The notes: generated by a model from the sequence alone, not told the origin. Counted from the first letter of the stretch, positions 9,680-19,673 are shown. The stretch is 64,000 nucleotides of DNA from an uncultured Sphingomonadaceae bacterium (GCA_947497085.1 CANMFE010000001.1:929822-993821); one strand, 5' to 3'. Translations and numbers: made by a program.

Positions 9680-12600
9680 TTAGGCAGCAAAATAATCCAC
9701 CGGCTGCGCATGTCTGTCACGTATTTTCAAGTCTGCTGCACTCCCGCTACCACCACCAAAACTAGCTATATCCTGCCGCATGAGCGCAAGCCTCACATCA
9801 TCCGATACGACATGCATTTGATCCACACCCTCAATACTGCCTAGTACAACTTCTTGATGGTTTTGCTGCGTATCATCATCACCGTTATAGGCTTCTGTCT
9901 GTACGCTGTATTGCTGCTTCACCAGCTTAGCTTCTTCATCACCTGTATTTGCAGCAGGGAATTTGAGCACGGGTCCCTCTGGCGCCTCAATATCCGGAAG
10001 CTTGATGGTCTCAAAATAGTCAAATGGATTATACCCATCTGGCAAACCAAATGTGGTGAAGTTCATCCTGTCATATTCCCTTTCGGGAACAATTTGACGC
10101 TCGGTATAAGTGCGTGGGCCCGTTTTATAACTTACGCCACCCGCGCCAACTAAGCCGGACAAGGCCGCAGTAGGTTTAAATGCAAAGGCAACATCACCCA
10201 CTGTTCCAGTGGAACCATCAGTGCGGGTGAATGTCGATGTAGCGAGCAGGATGTTTTTACCTACTTTCACCCGGTCATTGGTCGCTTGTCCATTCAGGCT
10301 TACCGAGGCAATACCATGATCGGCGAGTGTTTTGAGCTCACCTGCATCGGTGACGCCATCCTGATCCGTATCTACCCAGACCTTCAGCTCGCGGAACCGT
10401 ACATCCAGCGCAGAGACGATACCATCACCATTGCTGTCAAATGCGCTGAGTGCTTGCAGGTCACTACCCGCGTCCGGCGCATCGGCCAAGAAGCTCAGTT
10501 CAGAACCGTCATTGATGATGCCATCATTATTGCGGTCCACAACTAGTAAGCCGTCACCTTTGCCAACCCAGCCAGTATCATCGCGCGAACCATTCCCGTC
10601 CATATCGAACATGGCATGCGTTTTGGTGCGGCCTTTCATATCGATGCCGTCACCATCCAGATCAAGTATGATCGGCGAGAGCATACCAACCGTGCGATTT
10701 TTAAACGTCATGATTGTCGCGCCTGACATTGTATCGCTCGCCAGCTTCTTCGATCCAATCATCAAGGCGCCATTCTCGCTATGGACACGGTATTTCTTCG
10801 ACTTGCGCGCAAAATCCATGCTTGCGAACATTACTGTCGGAAGCGCAGCATCCATGTTAGATGCGTCGCCATTACCTGCACCATCAGTTGAAGGCGCTCT
10901 GTCAATAACAGGCGGAGCGGCATTCGGCGCAAATACAAGAAACGTGTCACCAGCAATGCCTGTCGAGCCATCTGTATTGGTGTATGTTGATGTAGCGTAA
11001 AGGACATTATCACTGCCACCAGGTTGTAAGCCTGTGGGCGTACCGGTCAGTGAGATGTCGACAATTCCCATATCTGTAAGCGTCAATAACTCGCCGTCAT
11101 TTGTAACACCGTCCTGATTGAGGTCACGCCAAACCTTAAAGCTTGCAAATTCGGCGTCACCGCCATCAAGCAAGCCGTTGCCATCCGTGTCAAAGAAAGT
11201 CAGGCCTTCAAGGTCAGAAAAAGCACCCTGTACGAAACGCTGGAAACTAATCTCATTGCCATTATCGACTATATTATTGCCGTTCTGATCATATACAAGA
11301 ACGCCATCATCTGCGCCGAACCAGCCTGCGCGATCAAGGTTGCCGTCACCATCCATGTCAAAAAGGACTTGGCTCTGTGTAATGCTGACCAGTTCAACAC
11401 CATCACCATCAAGGTCTAGAATCACAGGTGGAAGCTGTGTCTCGTCCACATCGTTTATAGCGATGCTTAATGTCGTATAGTTCGCTCTTGAATTCCAGCC
11501 GCTATTGCGGTCACTGATGCGAATATCATAGTTAAACTCGTCCGGACCTGTTTCAAAGTCCAGATCGTCAGTATTGGCAATAACCTTGCCTGTATCGCGT
11601 TCGATACGAAAACGCCCATCGGCAGAATAAGTAACGAATTTACCATCAACCTGCGTGATGTATGAGTCCACAAACATATAATCCAGACCGCCATCGCCTT
11701 CAGGATCGGTTGTGGAGATAGTTGTTACCAAAGTGCCTGCAGAAACATGCTCGTCCACATTTGCAGCAAAGCCATTTTCAGGCACATCAGGCGCCTGATT
11801 TACATTTGGAACATAGAGATCGATTGATATAGGCACAGCAACTTGATTACCGTTACCATCCGTCACAATGACCGAGAAACTGTCTTCCCCAAGCGAAGAT
11901 GCATAAGGTTTATAAACCGCCGTTCCGGTAATCGCATCAATTGATACAGTGCCCTTGGATGGCAATAAATTCGGATCAATTGTATAATCAGCAATATTAT
12001 TATCCGCATCCGTCACCATGCTGGAGACTTCTATGGTTTGCATAATATTCCGGCTCTCGGCAGATGTGCCAAGCGGGTCGGCCACATCTGCGGCCAATTC
12101 CGCAACCGGTACAGTAGACAATTCGGGTTGATCGAAATAAGTCGACCAACCATGGTTTAAATGGTCGCCGTTAGTGGCGTAGCTTACATATGCTGAGATA
12201 TTTTCTGCACCTGCAGCCCAGCGATAGGCGTTTACGTTAATACCCTGAACTTTAGCTCCAGTATCGGCGTCAAACAAACCACCATATGTTCCTGTAGTGT
12301 CCAATGCGCTGTTTTGCGGCAAGACATATGCAACGAGTTTATACCATTTATCATCGGACAGGTTGGCTTGTTGTTGCGCAGTGTTCAGCGATAGGAAGCT
12401 ACCAAATTGAGCCGCTGAACCGTCAGTGAGCTTCTCTCGTGCGGCAACACCATTATCCCCGAACGCTGCCATGGAAATGGCGAGGTTATGTTTAGTCAAA
12501 TCCGATTTACGGATATATTGCGTATATTTATAGGCTCGGTCTTTATCGATATCGACTTTGTTCGTAGCATTTCCTCCGCCATCGGCGGACGTATCGAACT

Positions 12601-15600
12601 GCCCTGCCTGCATGACGGTGATTGGCAAACCGTCTGGTCCTTCTACTTCGCGCCAGCGCGCTTCTGCGTCCAAAGCGTTCGCCGTGAAATTGGCGAAACC
12701 TTCGACCACAACTCCATTAAACGTCAAAGAATCCACGCGAAGATTTAACTTCTCTCCGTCGCGTACTATATAACGCTCGTCTATTTCAGCAGCTTCTGGC
12801 GTATGGAAATGCGTGTAGAGTCCAAGTGCACCGCCGCCGCCCGTAAACATTCTTGTAGACACTTGATTGTTTGTTAGGTTCTCATGCCATTTAAAAGCAT
12901 TTGTGTCGGCTATCTTTTCTCCTGTGGTCGTATCATAGAGACCGCCAACAGCCCCGACGAGTTCAGGGTCTGCATCATCCGGTAACACATAGCCCACAAC
13001 TTTATACCATCTGTCATTTTCAAGCAGTGTATCCTGCTGTCCCGGAGTAAGCGTCAGAAACTTCGGATAAGGACTTTCAGTAGCAGCTGCATCTGCGGTC
13101 CGGACCTGAGGGTCTGCGGTCCGGACCTGAGGGTCTGCGACTGTTCCATTGCTGAGTGTAAATGTAAGGTTGTGCTCGGCAGATTGTCCTGCAGGAATAT
13201 CCTTCTTGAAATAATAGGTGAACTCGTAAGCTTTGCCGCCATCAACAGTAAAGTCATTGCTGATAGCACCACCGCCGCCATTATCGGTATCCGTTTGTCC
13301 AGCATTGAGCGATACTACATCTTGCCCGTAGGGCCCTTGCGTAACCGTCCATTCCGTTTCATCGAATATCCATGCAGGCCAATCGCTGATCGGTTGTCCG
13401 TTCGTTGGCCCATTGCCAGAGGTCTGATACCCGACATCGCGCGGCCATTCATCATCGATAAGGTTCAAACCCTTGCCTGTCGGCGGAAGATCGGGCCAGT
13501 CGTCCAGATAAATGGCATTTGCACCATAATTGGCAATATCGATTGTTTGAAGGTTCGGGACGAGTTCTGGGGCTTCGCCCCCCGGTACGATAAAGAATAT
13601 ATCATCGGCGGTTTCCGCGCCATCACTGGCAGTTACTTTTACTGCTATCAGCTCATCATAATCTGTGGGCACTGTCCCGGAAAAAGAATTACCATCAAAA
13701 GTTAGCCAGGATGGCAGTGCGCTGTCGTCAAGCAAAGTCGCCGAATATGTGAGTGTATCTCCGTCAATATCTGAAAAAGCGTCAACTGGTAGAGTATAGT
13801 TGATAATGTCATCGCCAGACACAAACTGGTTTGCGATATTAAATTGCGCAATCGGTGCATCATTAACCGGATCGAATATCAGGTCCAAATTAGCTGTTAG
13901 GGCATCGGCATAAGCGGTTGCCGTTACGCTTACCGATATCGTCCCGTTAAAATCTTCCTCGGGTTGGCCAGATAATATTCCATTGGCGACACTAAGCCAT
14001 TCCGGCAATGGATCGCCATTGGCAAGCGTCGCACTATAACTAGTGTCACGCCGCAAAATATCGGAAAACAGGCTGTCTAAAGACAGTTCGAAGAATGCAT
14101 CTTCATCACTGTTGACGCTGGCAATATTTTCACTGGCTAGGCTGGTTATCGTTGTGGTTTCGGCAATAAGTTGCGAACGTGTCCAAGTTACGTTATCGGA
14201 AAATACTACCTGTTCGATCCAGTTGTCGGAATCGGTGCCAAGTTGACCAACCAGAGTCACAATACCGGGGTTGGAAACGGCCGTGTTTCCATTCGACAAA
14301 TCGGCAAGAACAATCCTCAAATCATCGGGACTGTTGCCTGCCACAACAGTCACATCCGTTGATGCTACGCCAAGTTGCAATGTATCATTACCACCGGCAA
14401 GGTCACCGCTATCAATACGTTCAGCAATAACCGACTTATCGAAACTGTCGCCTAATATATATAGGTCGTCGCCGGTGCCGCCCACAGCAATATCGACTTG
14501 TGTTCCACTGCTATCGCCAAAGTTGAACGTATCATTTCCTGCACCACCAAATGCAAAGTCGGAACCAGTCGTGCCGTTAAAGTTGTCTGCAGATTCGGTA
14601 CCTTGACTGGTATTACCACCATCTGGGCTCGCATTCGCCGACACCGACCCGGCAGGTAGAATGCCAAGTTTCATAAGATTTTTGTCGGCAGTCGCTGCAG
14701 CATCCGCATCATTTGGCAAATCGAGGTTCTTCAACTGTTCATCAACACGGCTAAAGCCAAAATCACGCCTTGAAAATGGCAAGAAAATTGTGAAGTTATT
14801 ATCAAGGCGGTAGCTTATCTGGTCATCCAGACTATTAAAAAAACTTGACGTCTGGGATGTCGGTAAGATCGTGGCGAGCCCAAAGTTGAGCCGGTCCTTG
14901 CCGAATTCAAAACCATCACCGCTAGTGCCGTCCAATGAAATTGAAACCGGCGCGCCTTCGGAGTTTTCGGAAGTTGTTACCTGACGATTATATATCCAGG
15001 CTTCATACGATGGAAACCCGCTACCATAATCTTTTATGAATGGGGCTGGCGAATCTTGTGAAGGCTTAACTTCTGTTGTGTCGGTAAAGAGAGCAGAAGA
15101 TTTTGTGACATCTCCAATAAATATACTTGCAAACTTATTGAATGTCGCAGTCTGCACAGCGCCATTCTCGCCATACGTGACTTGCGCATCAATAAATTGT
15201 AGGTTTGCGGCATTGCTGTTTGCAGCATTCACCTTTGCCACAGCAACGTCTTTATAAGTGCTGCTTGTAAATTGCGGGCCGCTAAATTGCGAGGCTCCAC
15301 TTACTACCGTCGCAGTTGGAATTTCTATATCGTAAGAGCCGGTTCCTGTTGTCTCCTGCACATAGGCAAACTCTTGCATGCCACTGCCTTCGCCATCGTT
15401 ATAATCCAGATACTGCGTAAAGGTCGTCGTTTTATCGAAACCGGTAAATTGGGTATATGTTTCAGACCCAGAGCTATTGACGTATATTTTATCTTCACTA
15501 CTATCGAAATCGGGCAACAGAAATTTATTCTGAATAACGTCAAACAGGCTGGAAGACCCCAGATCAATATAGAATTCGTCAGCGCCTGCGCCGCCTATAG

Positions 15601-17422
15601 CTGTATCACCAGCTTTGAGGTAAAATTTGTCCACATGCTTGCCGCCATGGAAAAAATTCTGGGCAAGGCTGCCATGAAATGTATTTTGGCCGTCGCGGCC
15701 AATGAAAATTGACCCTTTCTCACCAAGGCCTTTTTCGACTGCATAGAAGGTATCAGCCTCATTTGTTCCGATTGCATTTTCGGCGTTTTTGACGGTCAGT
15801 CCTGCATTCGCATCATTGTTCGTTTGTATCGTCTGCGAAGTAGAGTTCGAAAAATTGATTGTTACTGCAGCCAATTGTTCGGACAAGATGACTGTATCGC
15901 CAAGATACCCCTCGTCCTTAAAATCAATTTCTCGCAAACCGCCGTTGCCGGTCTTGACAATGTTACCATCCGTAAATGAAAAAATTTCCAATTCGTCGGA
16001 GCCGGCAGTGCCTTCCAGTTTCTCAATGCTGATCAAGCCGGTAATGGATTTAGGAATAGGCGCAGGAGGCGGAGGTGGTGGAGGAGCGCTTAAGTCCAGT
16101 TCTTTGAATGTCGGCTCGTCCTTATGTTCGATGGATTGGACTATAATGATTTTGGAAAAGTCGTCTTCGGTGGACGGAATTATAGATTTCCATTTTTCCA
16201 ATGCGTCACGTTCACTGGCCGGAGCATGTGCACTAATATTGCCAGTAGACCTTAGCAGAGCATCATCTGGGGATCCGATACGCAAACGAATACGTGCGAT
16301 GTCATCATGAAATTTAACTGTATCATCACCGTCATTTGCTATGTCGATGCGCGACCCACCATATTTACGAAAATCACCACCGTGGATCAGATCATTTCCG
16401 AATCCAGCCGCTATCGTATCATCGCCGGCACCACCATATAACTGGTCGTCAGCATATACGGTTTTTGCAGCCAGACTTAGGTCGGATACATATATATCAC
16501 CGGCTGTTAAAAAGTCACTCCCACCACGGCCGAGGATTATGTCGGCACGGTATGAACCTTTGGCATTTATATCATCATCTGCAGAACCAATAATTAGATT
16601 TGTAGGGTCATTTCTTGTTACGTCCCCGCCAGACTGCGCAACTGCCAAATGGCCCATAAGAGCATAGAATTCATCTTTCAGAAATGCATTTCCGCGCATC
16701 TGGCCGGATATGAAGCCCTGCTGACTCGATCCTTGCGAAAGTGCGCTTCCATACTGATCAACACAACCAAAGGGCGCCGTCACACTATGAATATTGCCAA
16801 GGATAAATTCTCTATCTCCAACATTTAAAGCACCATTTTTAAAATCCAAACGAATGGCACCGCCACTATCGCCCTGCGCTGCGATAGTAGTCGAGGCAAT
16901 AAAGCCGGAAGTTGGGTCATAATTTAATGACGCATCATTCGGATCAGTTCGCAACCCCTTCCATCTAACCCTTACATCATCGCCGCTTAAGCCAATTTGA
17001 TAATCAGAAGAGTTGATATCATTGGGATCCAAAAATAATACGACTCCAGCATCGTTTCGACCTACTTTGCCACCATCGACAATAAAAACGGTATCGACTT
17101 TGCGGAGAACAGACCTAGATACAGGGCTCCTCTGAACTGTAGAAATTATACCTGTGCAAGGGTTTGTTGACTGCGCAGTTTGAAAATTCCAGTTCATAAC
17201 TAATAACTGAAATTCACCCAGATAATCTCTAAATCCGTTGCCGTTCAAAATTTGGTATGGGTTGTTCCTAAGAGGAACGGGTTGTGGGTTAGATGGATCA
17301 TAGTTGAACGCGTATATATTATGCCCTGCAGTGAGTACTATGCCATCGCCGATTTCATATCCTGAGCCTTCATTAGTTTTATTACCATTTTTATCAGGTG
17401 CATCGACTTTATCAAAACCCAC
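9680..17422 (-). CDS. Giant trypsin-like serine protease/RTX repeat protein, probable type I secretion substrate
   Basis: The 2580-residue protein has no signal peptide. Residues 1-255 form a trypsin-like domain: LTAGH (H34), NDAGVV (D124) and QGDSGG (S186) match the catalytic triad. RTX-type GGxGND segments follow (for example DIILGRGGSDFL and FGGAGNDTF), then cadherin/He_PIG-like beta domains, two related beta-sandwich modules of about 190 residues, a cadherin-like segment and two copies of a calcium-binding ILDLDGDG module with several D-x-D-G-x-G loops. The lack of a Sec signal plus RTX motifs suggests export by a type I system. The start is GTG, with AAGGAA about seven bases upstream. 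The lipoprotein gene lies 13 bp upstream in the same operon. The substrate is unknown. Confidence 0.88.
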   Translation of the reverse strand: MGFDKVDAPDKNGNKTNEGSGYEIGDGIVLTAGHNIYAFNYDPSNPQPVPLRNNPYQILNGNGFRDYLGEFQLLVMNWNFQTAQSTNPCTGIISTVQRSPVSRSVLRKVDTVFIVDGGKVGRNDAGVVLFLDPNDINSSDYQIGLSGDDVRVRWKGLRTDPNDASLNYDPTSGFIASTTIAAQGDSGGAIRLDFKNGALNVGDREFILGNIHSVTAPFGCVDQYGSALSQGSSQQGFISGQMRGNAFLKDEFYALMGHLAVAQSGGDVTRNDPTNLIIGSADDDINAKGSYRADIILGRGGSDFLTAGDIYVSDLSLAAKTVYADDQLYGGAGDDTIAAGFGNDLIHGGDFRKYGGSRIDIANDGDDTVKFHDDIARIRLRIGSPDDALLRSTGNISAHAPASERDALEKWKSIIPSTEDDFSKIIIVQSIEHKDEPTFKELDLSAPPPPPPPAPIPKSITGLISIEKLEGTAGSDELEIFSFTDGNIVKTGNGGLREIDFKDEGYLGDTVILSEQLAAVTINFSNSTSQTIQTNNDANAGLTVKNAENAIGTNEADTFYAVEKGLGEKGSIFIGRDGQNTFHGSLAQNFFHGGKHVDKFYLKAGDTAIGGAGADEFYIDLGSSSLFDVIQNKFLLPDFDSSEDKIYVNSSGSETYTQFTGFDKTTTFTQYLDYNDGEGSGMQEFAYVQETTGTGSYDIEIPTATVVSGASQFSGPQFTSSTYKDVAVAKVNAANSNAANLQFIDAQVTYGENGAVQTATFNKFASIFIGDVTKSSALFTDTTEVKPSQDSPAPFIKDYGSGFPSYEAWIYNRQVTTSENSEGAPVSISLDGTSGDGFEFGKDRLNFGLATILPTSQTSSFFNSLDDQISYRLDNNFTIFLPFSRRDFGFSRVDEQLKNLDLPNDADAAATADKNLMKLGILPAGSVSANASPDGGNTSQGTESADNFNGTTGSDFAFGGAGNDTFNFGDSSGTQVDIAVGGTGDDLYILGDSFDKSVIAERIDSGDLAGGNDTLQLGVASTDVTVVAGNSPDDLRIVLADLSNGNTAVSNPGIVTLVGQLGTDSDNWIEQVVFSDNVTWTRSQLIAETTTITSLASENIASVNSDEDAFFELSLDSLFSDILRRDTSYSATLANGDPLPEWLSVANGILSGQPEEDFNGTISVSVTATAYADALTANLDLIFDPVNDAPIAQFNIANQFVSGDDIINYTLPVDAFSDIDGDTLTYSATLLDDSALPSWLTFDGNSFSGTVPTDYDELIAVKVTASDGAETADDIFFIVPGGEAPELVPNLQTIDIANYGANAIYLDDWPDLPPTGKGLNLIDDEWPRDVGYQTSGNGPTNGQPISDWPAWIFDETEWTVTQGPYGQDVVSLNAGQTDTDNGGGGAISNDFTVDGGKAYEFTYYFKKDIPAGQSAEHNLTFTLSNGTVADPQVRTADPQVRTADAAATESPYPKFLTLTPGQQDTLLENDRWYKVVGYVLPDDADPELVGAVGGLYDTTTGEKIADTNAFKWHENLTNNQVSTRMFTGGGGALGLYTHFHTPEAAEIDERYIVRDGEKLNLRVDSLTFNGVVVEGFANFTANALDAEARWREVEGPDGLPITVMQAGQFDTSADGGGNATNKVDIDKDRAYKYTQYIRKSDLTKHNLAISMAAFGDNGVAAREKLTDGSAAQFGSFLSLNTAQQQANLSDDKWYKLVAYVLPQNSALDTTGTYGGLFDADTGAKVQGINVNAYRWAAGAENISAYVSYATNGDHLNHGWSTYFDQPELSTVPVAELAADVADPLGTSAESRNIMQTIEVSSMVTDADNNIADYTIDPNLLPSKGTVSIDAITGTAVYKPYASSLGEDSFSVIVTDGNGNQVAVPISIDLYVPNVNQAPDVPENGFAANVDEHVSAGTLVTTISTTDPEGDGGLDYMFVDSYITQVDGKFVTYSADGRFRIERDTGKVIANTDDLDFETGPDEFNYDIRISDRNSGWNSRANYTTLSIAINDVDETQLPPVILDLDGDGVELVSITQSQVLFDMDGDGNLDRAGWFGADDGVLVYDQNGNNIVDNGNEISFQRFVQGAFSDLEGLTFFDTDGNGLLDGGDAEFASFKVWRDLNQDGVTNDGELLTLTDMGIVDISLTGTPTGLQPGGSDNVLYATSTYTNTDGSTGIAGDTFLVFAPNAAPPVIDRAPSTDGAGNGDASNMDAALPTVMFASMDFARKSKKYRVHSENGALMIGSKKLASDTMSGATIMTFKNRTVGMLSPIILDLDGDGIDMKGRTKTHAMFDMDGNGSRDDTGWVGKGDGLLVVDRNNDGIINDGSELSFLADAPDAGSDLQALSAFDSNGDGIVSALDVRFRELKVWVDTDQDGVTDAGELKTLADHGIASVSLNGQATNDRVKVGKNILLATSTFTRTDGSTGTVGDVAFAFKPTAALSGLVGAGGVSYKTGPRTYTERQIVPEREYDRMNFTTFGLPDGYNPFDYFETIKLPDIEAPEGPVLKFPAANTGDEEAKLVKQQYSVQTEAYNGDDDTQQNHQEVVLGSIEGVDQMHVVSDDVRLALMRQDIASFGGGSGSAADLKIRDRHAQPVDYFAA
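13092..13133. repeat. 21-bp perfect tandem duplication inside the RTX gene
   Basis: Two adjacent identical 21-bp units encode the heptad ADPQVRT twice, in a loop of the first beta-sandwich module. The unit is a multiple of three, so the frame is kept. Identity at the DNA level points to a recent slippage event. Confidence 0.9.
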
Positions 17423-17435
17423 AACTAAGTTCCTT

Positions 17436-18128
17436 TTATTTTTTTAGTAAACGACACCAAATGCCACTAACTGGATTGGCATCAGATTTTGGTGCAACAG
17501 GTAGCACGACCCCATCTCCCTGGACGGGCAGTGATGTCACCTCTCCCAATAAATCAAACTCATTGCACCATGAGCTTACATTCACATCAAAGTAGCTATT
17601 ATAACTTTGGCCGCTAAGATTTCTTACTTTCCCATCTGAGACAATTTGCCAACTCTTTGTGCTTGTGTTTCTTCTACTTACTACCGGATCGGCAAAAGGT
17701 CGATCACTCTTGTAACGACAAAAGCCGATCGCTGTATAATTTGTCCAATCAGGGTTAGACTGCTTTTCTGTTGCTTCTGCGCTGCTACAAAAGCGCTCGA
17801 TCGACTCCAATGTGTCTATGTCGTTGGCCGGTATAAGAGACGTATCGCTATGGTTATATGTAGATGCCACGCAAAAAGGCTTTGATGGTTCCACAGGTTT
17901 GGCTGGATCGCGCGCACATAGAGTTTGTCCATCCGGATTCGCTCGCGAGCACATTTTCTGCCAGTTCGTCCATAGCTGACACTGCGGATTGGCTTTGTCG
18001 AATGCGGCCAGTGCGCGATCCGCTTCGGCTTGGCTATCGTAATAAATAGAACTGCCTGTCACACAGGCTACGGTTAGCGCACTTACGCAAAATGACAGGG
18101 CTATTTTGGTATATTTCGCAGTTTTCAT
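17436..18128 (-). CDS. Predicted lipoprotein, unknown function
   Basis: This is a 230-residue protein with a lysine-containing N-terminus, a hydrophobic core and a lipobox LTVAC around residue 22, so it is probably an outer-membrane or periplasmic lipoprotein. The mature part is rich in Cys, Trp and Asn (for example QCQLWTNWQKMC) and may hold several disulfides. I do not recognise a family. The ATG at 18128 is chosen over one at 18155 because it starts the signal peptide and has AAGGAA upstream. It ends 13 bp before the protease/RTX gene, so it could be an accessory or surface partner of that protein. Confidence 0.75.
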   Translation of the reverse strand: MKTAKYTKIALSFCVSALTVACVTGSSIYYDSQAEADRALAAFDKANPQCQLWTNWQKMCSRANPDGQTLCARDPAKPVEPSKPFCVASTYNHSDTSLIPANDIDTLESIERFCSSAEATEKQSNPDWTNYTAIGFCRYKSDRPFADPVVSRRNTSTKSWQIVSDGKVRNLSGQSYNSYFDVNVSSWCNEFDLLGEVTSLPVQGDGVVLPVAPKSDANPVSGIWCRLLKK

Positions 18129-18252
18129 AAGGAATTCCTTCAAACAACGGCCCATCTATTTATATGAGCCATAATTAAAACAACACTGCAAGTATCAAGG
18201 TGTTACGCCTCTAAATAATATGTTTATAACTATGGTTAACTACGGATTTATA

Positions 18253-18735
18253 TTACCTTTCTCTACCAGCTTCATTCATCGTCTTGGCAATGGGAGACAG
18301 CAGATAGTCGATGATGCGGCGTTCGCCGGTTTTGATCTCGGCCTGTACTTGCAGACCCGGACCGATCGGTTGGTCAACACCGCCGATGTTAATTGTAGTT
18401 TTATTAAGCTTGATACGGGCGTTGTAGACCAGTCCCAGATTCTCATCCTGAATGGCATCGCGGGAGATATTATCTACCACGCCCTCGATCAGGCCATAGT
18501 CGGTGAAGTTATATGCCTCCAGTTTTACCCGCACTGGCTGCCCTTCATGGATAAAGCCGATATCCTTGTTCAGGATTTGCGCATTGACGATCACGCCTTC
18601 TTCGTCAGGAACGATGACCATGATTGGCTCGGCCGGCTGTACGATGCCGCCTATAGTGGTGAGGTTGAGCTGCTGCACCGTACCGTCGACGGGTGAGCGG
18701 ATTTGCTGGAATGCTCTGCGTGCTGCAGATTTGCT
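18253..18735 (-). pseudogene. HlyD-family membrane fusion protein, C-terminal remnant
   Basis: This frame encodes the last ~160 residues of a type I secretion adaptor. AFQQIRSPVDGTVQQLNL is the typical lipoyl/barrel return of HlyD, and the C-terminus has the family's IDYLLSPI segment. The membrane anchor and coiled-coil hairpin expected upstream are absent. Instead the frame runs at about 18720-18740 into another protein read in a different frame. It probably once served export of the neighbouring RTX protein. The first ATG inside it (18678) lacks the essential N-terminal part, so the product would not work as an adaptor. Confidence 0.8.
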
Positions 18736-19447
18736 TTTGCACTCTCTCGATCCCGTTTTGCGCGGATGCTATCTGACGATCAAAGCGACGTTCGCGTTCG
18801 AGTAATTTGTCCTCACGCATTACAGCATAGCCATTCACGTCTCTGAGATGAGTATCAAAATCGACGTTTGTTTGTTTTTCAATTTCATATTTTGATCGGC
18901 TACACTCACTGCAGAACTTGCCGGTTCTAAGCTCCGCCATGACAATGCGCTTTTCATTTTTCGCCTGCTGCAGTTTCGCATTGGCGTCGGCGAGCAGCTT
19001 GTCGCGGTTTGGCTCGTTTGCAATCAGGCCATCATACTTTGTTTGCAGAGCTGCTAGCCTAGTCTGATTTCTATTAGTAAGCTCATCCCGCTGGCGCCGA
19101 AGTTCAGCGATTGCCTTGTCCTGTTGCACCTCAAGATCATTCGTTTTGCTTTGCATATCGGCCAAAAAGCGAACCCGATCGCTCTCTATCTCTGCAGGTT
19201 TTGAGCGAGTTAGCTGGTCAAGCTTAGCTTTAAGGTCGAATATTTCTGGCCCTTGCTGCTTGCGGTCTAAGATTGCCGCCTCGTTAACCCTGATCTGTAG
19301 TCTTGTATTTTTAAGTTCGGAAACGGCTGTCACAAAGGCAGGACATTGTTGAGCGATTAGGCGTGATCGCTCGTTAGCGTGAGACGGCACTGCCGCAATT
19401 AACAAGCTAGTAACAGTCCCCAATTTTATTTGCGTTTTCCAAAGCAA
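18605..19447 (-). CDS. Periplasmic coiled-coil protein fused out of frame to an HlyD remnant
   Basis: The 280-residue frame starts with a signal peptide (cleavage after about PSHA) and continues as a long Lys/Glu/Arg/Gln-rich coiled coil with a Cys pair at GKFCSEC. From about residue 238 (CSTQSIPANP onward) it reads the wrong frame of the HlyD remnant, giving a nonsense Arg/His-rich tail. The native C-terminus was therefore lost by a deletion or recombination at about 18720-18740. The function of the coiled-coil part is unknown; periplasmic coiled-coil proteins sometimes accompany type I secretion. The truncated gene may or may not still be expressed. Confidence 0.6.
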   Translation of the reverse strand: MLWKTQIKLGTVTSLLIAAVPSHANERSRLIAQQCPAFVTAVSELKNTRLQIRVNEAAILDRKQQGPEIFDLKAKLDQLTRSKPAEIESDRVRFLADMQSKTNDLEVQQDKAIAELRRQRDELTNRNQTRLAALQTKYDGLIANEPNRDKLLADANAKLQQAKNEKRIVMAELRTGKFCSECSRSKYEIEKQTNVDFDTHLRDVNGYAVMREDKLLERERRFDRQIASAQNGIERVQKQICSTQSIPANPLTRRRYGAAAQPHHYRRHRTAGRANHGHRS

Positions 19448-19673
19448 GATTTATGTCCCCTAACACCGTTGGCTAGCAAAAGAATGCACCCACTGTCCAG
19501 ATTGAACTGAATATAGATTTCGGAACATATCTTAAAGGTGCGCCTTACTCGAAATTTATGGCGGCCGTGAAATACAATTGTAGTATTTAGTTTCTTACGA
19601 TCCGTTATTCATGCCATAAGTGTTGGTTTGTCATGAGTTGAAAATCACGCAGGATAATTAGGTCTTCTGCCGC
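19448..19673. other. Gap holding the right 36-bp repeat; no gene seen
   Basis: The gap lies between the SRAP stop and the coiled-coil gene start. It contains the right repeat copy (19609-19644) and AT-rich DNA that could carry the coiled-coil gene promoter. No open frame of note is present. Confidence 0.5.
19609..19644. repeat. 36-bp direct repeat, right copy
   Basis: It matches 9616-9651 at 34 of 36 positions, same orientation; the two differences lie together in the GGTTGTTC/GGTTTGTC segment. The two copies enclose about 9.96 kb. The inner TCATG...CATGA inverted repeat is kept. Confidence 0.75.
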
